The position numbers and the translations under genes are program-made. A DNA stretch of 64,000 nucleotides, from NCBI RefSeq assembly GCF_019320115.1, contig NC_089587.1:100900166-100964165 (forward strand), read 5' to 3'. The notes beneath the pieces are model-generated. The model saw only the letters and a program-made list of their open reading frames with translations. It was not told where the DNA came from and ran no database searches. Of the stretch, positions 32,339-44,969 are shown piece by piece (position 1 is the stretch's first letter; every line of letters starts with the position of its first letter). The stretch comes from Miscanthus floridulus (taxonomy: Eukaryota; Streptophyta; Magnoliopsida; Poales; Poaceae).

Positions 32339-33861
32339 CGCTAAATATTATGGCCTGCTATTTACAACATTTTTTTTATTTGGGATTTCTGGTGCATGCC
32401 TCGATGGTTAAGCAAAGACGTGTTGCTGAGGAAATGTTATTTGCAGTTTGCACAATGGGTTGCATGGTGATTCATGTTGTGGTCTATAAGAATTTGTCTT
32501 TGGCCTACATTCTCCTTTTCATATTTGGCCTAGTTTTAGATTTTAGGAGAATATGTAAGATTTAATTCTAGCAAAGAATAAAAACATATAGCATGATTTT
32601 ATAAAATATATATATAAAACCGGACTCATAGAAAAATATCTGATTTACCATGAATTTTCCAAGGTTAAATAAGATTTTAGCATTTTTTTAAGTACATGTT
32701 TTTTCTTTGAGAAATGTCTGGATAGTTTTTTGAAAATAATTTCTACAATTTTTATATGAAGTTTATTTGACTTTTCTGAACTATTGTAAAGTCCGATTTA
32801 CTTTCCTCGTGGCTAACATGGCATCACACGACGGTTTTAAAGTTTGAGAATCTAAAAATCTAGTTGAGACTTGTGTAAATGGGACTTGTGTAATAGTTGA
32901 GAGATGTTAGATGGACTTTTTGCCTTAGCTGCCAAGCGCTGCTGGGAGATTAGCAGGGAGATGGGCAGCATTTTGGAACTCACCCTGCTCGGCTGCCCTT
33001 TTTAGGAACGGCTCCAGGTCGTGGCTGACTACTCCCATGGTAACTGGCACGGTGTTTTATAAAACTAGATGAATTCCCCGTGCGTTGTCGCGGGATTTTC
33101 GTCGCTAAATATTATAGCCTGCTATTTACAACATTTTATTTTTTATTTGGGATTTCTAGTGCATGCCTCGATGGTTAAGCAAAGACGTGTTGCTGAGGAA
33201 ATGTTATTTGCAGTTTGCACAATGGGTTGCATGGTGATTCAAGAATTTGTCTTTGACCTACATTCTCCTTTTCATATTTGGCCTAGTTTTAGATTTTAGG
33301 ATAATATATAAGATTTAATTCTAGCAAAGAATAAAAACATATAGCATGATTTTATAAAAAATATAAAACCAGACTCATAGAAAAATATCTGATTTATCAT
33401 GAATTTTCCATGGTTAAATAAGATTTTAGCATTTTTTTAAGTACATGTTTTTTTCTTAGAGAAATGTCTGGATAGTTTTTTGAAAATAATTTCTACAATT
33501 TTTATATGAAGTTTATTTGACTTTTCTGAACTATTGTAAAGTCCGATTTACTTTCCTCGTGGCTAACATGGCATCACACGACAGCTTTAAAGTTTGAGAA
33601 TCTAAAAATCTAGTTGAGAGACTTTGTGTAAATGGGACTTGTGTAATAGTTGAGAGATGTCAGATGGACTTTTTGCCTTAGCTGCCGAGTGCTGCTGGGA
33701 GATTAGTAGGGAGATGGGCAGCATTTTGGAACTCACCCTGCTCGGCTGCCCTTTTTAGGAACGGCTCCAGGTCGTAGTTGATGGTCTCTACTCCCATGGT
33801 AACAGGCACGGTGTTCTATAAAACTAGATGAATTCCCTGCGCGTTGTCGCGGGATTTTCGT
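32339..33861. repeat. ~760-bp tandem duplication ending in Helitron-like 3' termini
   Basis: 32339-33102 and 33103-33861 are near-identical direct copies starting CGCTAAATATTAT. Each ends with CTAGATGAATTCCC...GCGTTGTCGCGGGATTTTCGT (CTAG at 33065-33068 and 33824-33827). Complemented, this is a GC hairpin followed by CTAG next to T, a Helitron 3' end on the minus strand. Both copies keep an identical short coding-like stretch, MVKQRRVAEEMLFAVCTMGC (near 32406 and 33170), whose source I do not recognise. Confidence 0.7.
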
Positions 33862-35665
33862 GTTAAGTGAATACTTATGCAGCGTAAATTCTTTTGAGTA
33901 GTTAGAAATTTATTGTTTTGTTGTAAAATGTAGGACTGAGACGTGTAAAGGCCACACGACTCTCAAGAAAGAGCATCAGTGGAACTGAATTTCCTACTAA
34001 TGTTCATGTGCATTCTATTTAGGTAGGCCGATCTAGTGAGGCTGACTAATTACTTCGTAGTATGGTTAAAAATTGCCATGAGCAATTGCATTTGTTTACA
34101 TAGAAGTTGAACCCACAACTGAAAAATGATCATTAAAAAATTGCTGCACATAGCTCTTTGCTACCGAAGCTACTCTCCACACTCTTTTTACTTTAGAAAA
34201 AAATACACAAAGACCGGAGAGCTCCCGACCCTCAAAATGCAGTTACCTATTCAAATATCAGGCCACATTGTGGTTGCGCAACTCAATGTAGGAAAAAACA
34301 CATTATATCATACAAAACTAAAAACACAAAGGAGGGTTAGAACATAGAAACATCACTTACAGATTATTGAGAGAAGAAATCACCAACCGCAGAGAAGAAA
34401 AAGAAGACCGGAAGAGGGCTTTGTAGCTGCAGCCGAAAGAGGAACATGCAACCAACCTAACATTCTGCTCTTGAGAAATCTATGGCCGGCCGGATCAGAT
34501 GCAGGGAGTAGTCCATCATGCGGCGAACAAAAGACGTCCTATACCTCAGTTTAACGCACAGGAGTATATATTGCTTTGCCGCAAACGGCGAAGTGACGAA
34601 CGACCAGAAAAGCCATGGAGTCCAAGACCTTTGACATATAGAGCTGTTTACGATCGTCACAGGAAGTAAATTTCCATGGGTTGTCGACAGCAAGCGTCAA
34701 GGCCCTGCACCTCAGTGCTGGTTATTGGCATGGGAGCTATGCGCAGTAAGCAGCTAGGCTTTCTGATTTCTTGCTAGAGGAGATGTTTGGCCATGATATA
34801 TAGCATAACATGACAAAATCTGACACAGGTTTTATTCATGGAAAGTGACGATTCATTCAGGCCGTTTCATTTGTTTGGAAGCAGTATTGGTTTCCGTTTC
34901 ATGCATGTATTTCATTTATTTGGGAAGCAGTATTGGTTTTTCCGTTTCATGCATGTAATCCATGTGAGGATGATCCTTTGAGAAGCGTATTGGCTTCCGT
35001 TTCATACATGTAGTCCATGTGAGGACGATCAGTTATTAGGAGGCAGGCGTCATAGCAAATGCAAACTGCAAACCTTTTGGATGCCTCGAGGACTGCTCAG
35101 CTGCCTGTTGGTAGGGCCCTTAGGATAATGTGGCTTCACGAAATTGCTGATAAATATGTAGTGGGTTTTTGCTTTATAAGAGTAAGATATATGCGCAGTA
35201 CATCCATGACCAAACACATAGATGAAAAACCGAGACGATCTAAACAAATACCCAACCAGTGTTATGTGATTTTCGTCTTCTCCATGACAGCCATGACTAC
35301 CAACGACAGCGTCAATTGGTACCACACATGAAGCCTCCATTAGAGAAGATGATGCCATCAGATCAACGGTTGTGATATCTTCTTGGCCTCCAACGTCTGC
35401 CATGGAGGCTGCTTCTGGACGGAAACGATGGCAGCAGTGTGCAACTGCCTGCGCTAGTTAGGCCTCGGTGCAATCTGTTAGCATGTTGGGCATGAGAAGA
35501 CCAGACTCCAAGGAGCCGAGCCGTCCGGCTAAGGGTCGTGTATAGGTGCCGTCAGATGGAGCCACCGAACACGGGGCGAGCATCACCTAAGGGGGCACAC
35601 ACAACATAGAATACCCACCATTGTAGCCAGCACTTCTGATGAGGCTTATTATCCATGAATGCTTT
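33862..35665. other. Intergenic, no gene recognised
   Basis: Only short unsupported open frames are present. 34860-35015 holds three imperfect copies of a motif containing GTATTGGTTTCCGTTTCATG. No element ends were identified. Confidence 0.45.
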
Positions 35666-36139
35666 TGTTAGATTGATCTCTAATTCCAAACTAGGCCCAA
35701 CAGCCCAATTAGGCATTTGATCTGTGCCCTGATCGGGGTGCCCAGCCCACTATGGCTGTAGGGCCCCTGTCACACTACGCTATATATAGAGGTGGGGACC
35801 GGCGGCTCTTGACACGAGGTTCGTCTGAGTCGAGCTCCCCACCGAAACCTAAACCCTAATCCCGATCAGAGAGGGGCGCAACCAGTGATGGGAAGCCACC
35901 AGCCGCGCCGCCCCGCTCCACCAACGTCGACGACTTCATTGACCTCTTCCCCAAATGTCGTTGTCCGTGCGTAGACTTCATCGACGAACGAGATGGCGGC
36001 TTTTGGATCATCTCCCTCTGCAGTGTTAGGTTCGACACGATCTTCTTCTATTCCTCTCTGTCCCTCTACTCTCGATATCACATTCACAATATAGAGAACC
36101 CGCTAGACCTAACCCTAGATGATCTTTTCGATTTCAACA
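35666..36139 (+). repeat. 5' LTR of copia element II
   Basis: TG...CA bounded direct repeat, partner of 41757-42210, with a TATA box at 35781. It is followed at 36200-36390 by untranslated sequence rich in CCCTAA motifs. Confidence 0.9.
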
Positions 36140-37395
36140 ATAGTACCAGAGACAGGTCTTCTAGGGCTTTTAGATCTAGATCGGGTGAACAAAAAATGAA
36201 TCGGGTTAATCCTAACCCTAACGAAACCCTAACCCTAACTGGGTGAAGGAAAGGAGTAAGAAGAGGGACTCGGCTTAAAGAAGAACCCGAATCCAAGCTC
36301 AAACCCACGAAGAACTAGATGGGGGAAGATGAACAGTGACTCCAGTGAGTCAAACCCTAACCCTAATTTGACTTAACCCTAACCCTAATCCCCAATCGGA
36401 TGAAATCCGAGAAGAAGATCCAAATCGGAGAAGAAGGGGAAAGGGGGAAGAACCCTACCTCGCCGTGCACCGTGCTGCCGCCTCACCGACGTGCGAGAAG
36501 AAGGCCGAGCCAGGCAGATCTTGCGTGGGCTCTAGCCAAGGGAGCCACGGCTAGGCCCCTCAACGGCGCCATGCTCCACTGCATCTCTCGGTCGCTCGCC
36601 GCGGCTTGCGCTGAGGGGAGGAGAAAGGAGCGCGGCGAAGAGAGAAAGAAGAGACAACCGAATGGCATTAGGGTTTCAGGGGAGCCGCTGCCATCGCCTT
36701 TTTGATCGAGCGACGCACGCGGACGACCGTTGGATCCAATCCGACGACTGGAGCGTCTCGGGCCAAAATGTGCCCAGGCAGGATTGCAGAATCCCGGCCC
36801 AAGCCCAAGTTGTGGCCTGGGCGCGGGGAGAGGAGAGCGGCGCGCGCCGCTAGGCCGTGTCACTGGGCCACGCGCTACTGAGGCTTGCTGGGCCGTTTTA
36901 TTTCTGATGCAGGCCAGGCCAGAATGAGTAGTAAGAAAAGATTTGAAGTTTATTTGATTTTCAGAAGCAGATTTCGATGAATTTTGTCTAGTTTAATATC
37001 ACTGTTAAAATTTGAATTAACGGGATAATTTTCCAAAGAATAGTTGACAAAAGTTTAATGCTTCTGAAAAATAGATAATTTTTTTTATGTTTTCCGCTAC
37101 TAAAGAAATAGTTTATTCTCCAGTTATTTTGAACCAACGTGATATTTAATTGGAGAAAAAGAGATTTTGACAAGATTATGATATTGTTATTTTCTGATCA
37201 ATGTTGTTAATAACAATATCGTAATTTTAATGATTTTATGCATTATTTTTATTTTTGTCCAATGGTGATGTAGATTTAATGTATAAACAGTTGTATGTTT
37301 TAATTTTGACCAACGTTGGAATCAAGGCATGCAATTGTTATTATTATTTATGTTCTCACTCTATATGAATTGTGTTTTCAGGCGGATACAACTTG

Positions 37396-40300
37396 ATGGG
37401 TTGTATCAAAGAGATCCCCACTCTCAAAGGTGACAACTACAAAGAGTGGAAGAAAAAGATTAACCCGACCTTCATCTTGGCTGAGGTGGACTAGATAGTC
37501 ACCTCACCGTATCCCACTAAGCCTGTGGCACCGGTGAGGGAGACAAATGAGGCTGATGCTGCTTGGGAAACTAGAGAGAGGAATTTTGAATCCCAAAAGA
37601 TGTCATATGACCTTGAGCATAGGAAGTGGGTTACCGCCAACAAAAAATATTTGGCTATGATAAAGAACATGATTGAGCCTGTAATTGTGGGCTCAATCCC
37701 AGAGTGTGACACAGTCGCCGAGTACCTCAATAGAATAAAGAGTCAGTTCACTAGCTCTTCAAAGACATATGCTACCCAGCTGATAAAGCAGCTGGTGATA
37801 GAGAGGTACTCTAAAAATAGTGGCATAAGAGAGCACATACTAAGGATGAGCAATTTGGCATCAAACTAAAACCAATGGATCTAGCTCTTAAGGAAGAGTT
37901 CTTTATCCATCTGAGTTTTGCTTCCTTGCCAAAGGAATTTGACACTTTTGTTGTCAACTACAACATACAGCCCGAGAAGTCAGACTTAGAGAGGCTCATG
38001 GCTATGTGTATGCAAGAGAAGGAGAGAATGAAAGCTGTCAATTGTGACACTATCAATTATGTAAAAGACAACCAGAAAAAGAATAATAATGCTAACTCCT
38101 CCTCAAAGTCAAAGGGAAAGGGTCCCATGCTGCATCTGCCTCAGCAGAACAAGTTCACAGTAGAGAAAGACCAGTGTCTCTATTGCAAGAAGACGGGACA
38201 TTATAAGAAAGATTGTCCTGACTACTTAAAGATGATCATGGCAAAAAAAGGTGAGAACATTATTACATTCATAAATGAATCCCTGTATGTACAGTATTCG
38301 AAATCTACTTAGTGGATTGACTCAGATGCAACTGTTTATGTTGCTAATTTCTTACAAGGATTCCGTTCGACTAGGACTACGCAAAGAAGAGAAAGACAAG
38401 TTAAAGTTGCAAATAGAGTTCGAGCAGATGTTGAAGCCGTTGACAATCTTTCTCTAGAGCTTGCTGATGGCTTCACACTTTTACTTAGAGATGTACTCTA
38501 TGTTCCCTCTTTACAGAGAAACTTGATTAGTGTTTTATGCTTGGACAATGATGGATATGATTGTTATTTTGGAAATGGCAAATGTAAGATAACATTTAAT
38601 AATGCATGTGTTGGTCTTGCTATCTTACAAAATGAGCTTTATTTGTTATCACTACGTGATGATGTGAATGTTGTATGCGATGATGGGAACGTTGCGTGCG
38701 ACAATGAGAATGTGTCCTCGTCTGCGGATGTAAACAGAAAACAAAAGAGAGCACACGATGCGTCGTCGAAATTATAGCCCTGTCGTTTAGGCCATATTTC
38801 GAGGGGAAGAATAGAAAGACTAGTTAAGAATGATATTCTTTCTCCATTAGAGTTCTCAGATTTAGAACAATGCAGAGAATGCATAAAAGGAAAGTATGTA
38901 AAGAAAATTAAGAAAGATGTCAAACGAAGTACAAGAATTTAATAGATTATTTGCACATACATCTATGGTCCGTTTTCTGTAAAGAGTGTGGATGGTTATG
39001 ATTCGTTCATAACATTCACAAATGATTACTCCCGTTATGGCTACATTTATCCAATCAAAAAAAGAACAAAAGCATTGTATAAATTTAAGATATTTAAGAC
39101 ATAAGTTGAAAACCAACATAATTTAAAAGATTAAGATAGTCAGGTCCGACCGTGGGGGGAGTACTACGGTCGGCATACCCCATATGGCCAAGTTCCTAAA
39201 CCTTTTGCAAGGTTCTTACAGGAGAATAGCATAGTAGCCCAATATTCTACATCGGACGAACCTCAGCAGAATGGAGTAGCTGAAACACGCAATCGTACCC
39301 TGATAGATATGGTGCGCAGTATGATAAGTTACTCCACCTTACCATTGAACCTGTGGATGGAGGCGTTAAAAACCGCCATTCATATTCTCAATACAATACC
39401 AAGTAAGTCGGTGCCCAAAACACCGTATGAGTTGTGGACAGGAAGAGTACCCTCACTAAATCACTTACGTATGTGGGGGAGTCCTGCTAAGGCTAAAGTA
39501 TTTAACCCAAACATTAGAAAGCTAGATCTCAAAATAGTAAATTGCCATTTCATTGGCTACCTAGAAAAGTCAAAAGGTTTTTGTTTCTACTATCCAGACA
39601 GACATACAAAATTTGTGGAAACGAGACACGCTGTCTTCCTAGAGGATGAAATGATGAGGGAGAGCATGGTAGCTTGAGAAATTGACCTTGAAGAGAAGTA
39701 GGTGTATGGATTCATGAGTCATTTTTCTCACTACCTGCTATCGCTGCACCGACAATACAAGATACTGTGGTGCCAACACTTGTTGTTATTCCCCCTGTGG
39801 CAACAATGAATAACGATGAGGAACCTATTCTTCAGGATCCTATAGAACCTATTGCCACACATGAGGGGGAGCAACAACAGCCTCAAACAGAAGATATGTC
39901 AAATGTGGAGGCCCCTAAAAGGTCTCAAAGAGTTAGAAAATTAGCTATTCCTGCTGACTATGAAGTATACAACACTGAGGAATTTCAAATGGAGGATGAT
40001 CCCACCTCATTTGAAGAAGCCATGAGAAGTGATCATTCATCAAAGTGGCTTGAGGCCATGGAAGATGAAATGAAATCTATGAATGCCAATAAAGTTTGGG
40101 ACATGGAAATAATTTCTAAAGGAGCCAAAACAGTAAGCTGTAAATGGGTCTACAAAACAAAACTTGACTCTCAAGGAAATATAGAGAGATATAAAACGCG
40201 ACTTATGACAAAAGGCTTTACGCAAAGAGAATGCATTGATTACAATGAGACCTTTTCTCCAGTCTCATATAAGGATTCCTTCAGAATCATAATGACATTA

Positions 40301-41563
40301 GTGGCACATTACGATTTAGAATTACATCAGATGGATGTAAAGACAACATTTCTCAATGGGGACTTGGAGGAAAATATTTACATGGCACAACCGAAAGGTT
40401 TTGTCATGGAAAGAAAAGAACGAATGGGATGTCGCCTAAAGAAATCCATTTATGGATTAAAACAAGCTTCAAGACAGTGGTACTTGAAGTTTGATCAGAC
40501 AATAAGGAATTTTGGGTTTAAAAAGAATGTAGAGGACAATTGTGTCTATGCAAAGTTTAAGAATGAGAAGTTTATCTTTCTTGTCCTATATGTGGATGAT
40601 ATATTACTTGCTAGTCGTGATGTCAGTCTACTACTAGAGACAAAGAAGTTTTTATCCTCAAAATTTGATATGAAAGATCTTAGTGAAGCTTCGTTCGTTC
40701 TAGGGATCGAGATTCATCGAGATAGAAGTAAAGGGGTATTAGGACTGTCACAAAAGGCATATATAGAAAAGATCTTAAAGAAATTCAATATGCACAAATA
40801 TAGTCCCTCACCTACTCCTATAGTTAAGGGCGACAGATATAGGGATTTTCAATGCCCCAGGAATCAGTACGAGATCGATGAAATGAAAATAGTTCCATAT
40901 GCTTCAACTGTCGGAAGCATGCAATATGCTCAAGTATGTACGCGCCCTAACTTGGCATTTGTTACCGGGTTACTTGGTAGATTTCAGAGCAATCCTGGAA
41001 CAGAACACTGGAAATTAGTAAAGAAAGTCTTACGTTATTTGCAAGGAACGAAAAGCATCATGATGACGTATAGAAGATCAGATTCACTCCATATAGTGGG
41101 ATATTCAGATTCTGATTATGCGGGAGATGATAGAAAATCTACGTCTGGATATGTATTCACTCTCGCAGGGGGGGCTACTTCATGGAAAAGCTCAAAGCAA
41201 ACTGTTACTACATCGTCCACAATGTATGCCGAGTTTGTAGCGTGTTATGAAGCAACCGGGCAGGTGAATTGGCTAAAGAAGTTCATACCCGGTTTGAAGG
41301 TGGTTGACGGCATCTATAGACCACTTAAGTTATATTGCGATAATAATTCGGCAGTATAGTATGGTCACAACAATAAGTTAAGTGGTACTGCCAAACATAT
41401 TGACATAAAATATTATGTTGTGAAAGATAAAGTCCGGGATCATGTCATAAGTCTTGATCATATAAGTATCGAAAAGATGCTCACGGATCCGCTTACAAAT
41501 GGCTTACCACCCAACGTGTTCAGAGAACATATAGCCGACATAGGTTTAAGGGAAAACATATAA
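37396..41563 (+). pseudogene. Broken gag-pol polyprotein of copia element II
   Basis: Gag begins MGCIKEIPTLKGDNYKEWKK and stops at TAG (37492-37494). It then continues with a frame break near 37868 and an intact zinc knuckle, CLYCKKTGHYKKDC. The protease shows WIDSDATVYVAN where DSG is expected. The integrase core around 38900-39150 is full of stops, but 39160-39677 keeps [12 protein letters not shown] and the following domain. A 530-codon frame (39767-41359) holds reverse transcriptase (KTTFLNGDLEE, YVDDILL) and RNase H (SDSDYAGDDRKSTSGY). A stop at 41357-41359 precedes the C-terminal TAKHIDIKYYVVKD. It resembles TNT1-94-type copia polyproteins. Confidence 0.9.
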
Positions 41564-41756
41564 TTCCTGGACAAATGAAGGTCCAAAGTTTAGTATCTAT
41601 TTCAGAACAGAGTGGTGTGTTCTAGTTGTTAAATCTATCGACAATCGACCGTGACAATGAAACATGCTCTATGCGCTAATCTGTAATGGAATGAACAAAA
41701 GTAAATGATATGAAATTAAAAGATGGTAGAAGATCAAGGGGGAGATTGTTAGATTG

Positions 41757-42210
41757 ATCTCTAATCCCAAACTGGGCCCAATGGCCCAGTTGCGCCTTTG
41801 ATCCGCGCCCTGATCGGGGGCGCCTAGCCCACTATGGCTGGAGAGCCTCTGTCATACTGCGCTATATATAGAGGTGGGGGCGGCGGCTTTTGATACGAGG
41901 TTCGTCTGAGCCGAGCTCCCCATCGAAACCTAAACCCTAATCCCGATCAGAGAGGGGCGCAGCCAGTGACGAGAAGCCACCCACCGCGCCGCCCCGCTCC
42001 ACCGACAACTTCATTGACCTCTTCCCCGAACGTCGTTGTCCGTGCGTAGACTTCACCGACGAACTAGATGGCGGCTTCTGGACCATCTCCCTCTGCGGTG
42101 TTAGGTTCGACACGTTCTTCTTCTATTTCTCTCTGTTCCTCTACTCTCGATATCGCATTCAAAGTATAGAGAACCCGCTAGACCTATAGATGATCTTTTC
42201 GATTTCAACA
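41757..42210 (+). repeat. 3' LTR of copia element II
   Basis: Direct-repeat partner of 35666-36139, with the same TATATATAGA box and small deletions (including the segment equivalent to ACCCTAG near its end). It lies directly after the polypurine tract. Confidence 0.9.
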
Positions 42211-42628
42211 TCTCTATGTTTCGAGAAAATCATTTTTTAAATCCTTGGGATCGATTGAAAGAACAGATAAATCGACAGTTAATTACAGCTTGCAAGTCCT
42301 TACAGGTAGAATTAGCGAAAGCTTGCACGTACGAAAACGTACGTCAAAATTTGGCCACGCGTACACACAGGTGGAAGCATTCATGCACGATATATATGGT
42401 CCTCTTGTTGGACTGGACTGGCTAGCTAGCTTAGGGAGCCATGACGGATACATTCTCCTAGTCCTCTAGATGCACATATACTACTACTCTACCAAGTAGC
42501 TAGATGATGCAGCATGATGTGCGATTAATTAATAGATGTGGATGAATTAATTCAAATGCATGCAGAGGTAGTCCATCCATGGCACGGTCAGGGGCCTCAT
42601 CAGATAGATTCAGATGACCATCAGGGAT
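42211..42628. other. Region between copia II and the neprosin gene 3' end
   Basis: Short open frames only. It probably contains the 3' UTR of the minus-strand neprosin-domain gene. No convincing minus-strand poly(A) signal was fixed. Confidence 0.4.
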
Positions 42629-44887
42629 TCAGGGGCACGCCGGGTTGTGTCCCGGGCCACCGTAGTAGAAGTGGGTTCCCCATCCCCCGCGGGCGGAGTG
42701 CTGGCCGTCGTCGTCGTAGGCCTTGCGGATGTCGTAGCAGGCGGGGTTCTCGGCCAGCGTCTGGATGGCGTCCAGCGCCACCTCGGCCAGGCTGTTGTCG
42801 GCGTCCACCGTCTCCAGGTTGCGGAAGTAGCTGGCCCGGCCGAACCCCTCGCCGGCGAAGCGCCCGGACCCCATCTGCGTGGCGGTGTGCACCCCGCCGG
42901 GCCTGGTGTCCACCACCTCGCCGCCCCACTCCACCATGGTGGCGTGGTCCGACAGGTGCGTGAACAGCTGCGCCGGCCAGTACCCCACCAGCTGGTCCCC
43001 GTAGCTGAGCCACCAGTTGCCCAGCTTCGGGTCCTTCCAGATCAGCAGCGTCATGTCGTACTGCGCGCCGCCGGCCGACGACACCGGCGAGATGGACGCT
43101 CCGATGGCGATGCGGGAGCTCGTCTGCACGAACCCCGGGCACAGCGCGTTGTAGCAACCAGTAGCCTCGTACGCGTCGCTCTGCGTGCATGCGTGTCCAT
43201 TATTGTGTGTTGTTCTTGTTATTAGTACCACTACGATAGATTAGACTATATAGTAATACTAATGCATATAGTTCCGTGCATGCAATGCAAATCAAAATAT
43301 GAATTGAAAATAAATGAAATGGATAAACATGCAGCAGCAGGTAGATTATTCTCACTGTCCAGTACGTGAAGAGCCTCGGCCTGCTGTCCCCGTACAGCTC
43401 AGGGCTGACCTGACTAGAAAAATCGTGCACAGCTTCAGATTCAGATATATAGCAGTAATAATTATTATGGGCATATGAATATATTAATTGTTACTACTTC
43501 CTTTATCCTAAAAGAATGTAATTTTAATGTAGTACGAAAATAAATTTTTTTTGAGTTTGATCAAATTTATGAAAAAAGCAATATTAAATTATACATGCAC
43601 CAGATAAGTTTTATTAGATTCGTCATAGAATACGTTTTATAGTATTCCTATTTGACGTCATGATTGTCAGTAACTTGGTATTCTTTTCTAAACAGTTTGA
43701 CTAGGAGCATCTCAGCAGTCTTTCTTAACCCACTCTCTAAATCATTATTTGAAGAGTTATTTGAATAAAAATCTTTCTCTATATCTTTCTACCCTCCAGC
43801 AGCTTATATCTTGTGCACACTCCAGATAGACAACCTCGCTCTCTATCTTTAGCTAGCGAGAAATCCGGAATGGATGATAACAATATTTAGAGGTCTAATT
43901 AAAAAAAGTTGTTGGACTATATTTTTCACCAAAATATCTGTTTCTATCAATTAGGAAAGATATAAAGAGACTCTTGAAGTTGCTCTAAGGACAGAATAAG
44001 AATTTCCTTTTCCAGGATGGAAGCACATTTATATATATAATTCAACCTTTTCTTCACAACCAAGGGAACAATCGAAAATCCAAATTAAATTAACCAAATG
44101 GACGGACGGACACAGTACAATTTTACCTATGTAGTTCTTTCATCCTAAAAAAAATATAATTCTCACTTCCTTTTTATGATTGAATTAGTCTCAAATTTTG
44201 ATAAGTTTACAAAAATACTAATATTTATGATGCATAATAATATCATTAGACTAATCATAGAATATTTTTTGCAATAAACCTATTTGGAGATACAAATGTT
44301 GATACTATTTTATATAAATTTTGTTAAATTTAACAAAATTTAAGTTAATCCAAACCTAAAATTATTGGGGGTTTTTAGACCAAGTAGTACGAGTATGCCA
44401 AACGTTTTCGCTTGGCACAATGATTTACTCCCTGCATGCGTGACCCTCCCAAGCCGCAACCAAAAAGGTTTTGCAGCGCAGGTAGGTACGTAGCGTGCGT
44501 GAGAATAAAATCATATCCTCACAAATATGCATGTGGGCAATTATCATGAACAACGAAGCTAGCTAGACCGCCTAATTATAATACCGCACTGAGCACTGAT
44601 GATGGCCGTTTGGTTCAGCCGTCACCGCTGGTCCGTCAGCCTCCTCAGGACGTCCTTCTAAATCTGCCAACCATGGAAACCGGGAAGCTCTGAACAATTC
44701 CACGTACCAAAATCTCTGAATCCTTCGACGCCAGTGAACTGCTTCAGTTTTTTTTTTCTAACTTACCAGGATGGCAGGATTTGGACTCAGATAGGTTGAG
44801 TCATATATTCTGGCGCCTCGACCGTACCGGGACACCGAGATGTGGCTGTGGCTCCCGAATATGACCAAGCTTTTCTAGTCTAGCTCA

Positions 44888-44969
<82 letters not shown>

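Larger units (their letters stand above)
35666..42210 (+). mobile_element. Ty1/copia LTR retrotransposon II, decayed, 6.5 kb
   Basis: The LTRs are 35666-36139 (474 bp) and 41757-42210 (454 bp). Both start TGTTAGATTGATCTCTAA and end TTCGATTTCAACA. A PBS-like TAGTACCAGAGACAGG follows the first LTR. A polypurine tract, AAGGGGGAGAT, precedes the second. The LTR promoter has TATATATAGA at 35781. The bases flanking the element (GCTTT and TCTCT) are not a TSD, so one end may have been altered after insertion. The second LTR has lost ~20 bases. Confidence 0.9.

Noticed and set aside
36200..36390. Telomeric repeat block
   Set aside because: Only a few interrupted CCCTAA units within a retrotransposon leader. 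No long array.
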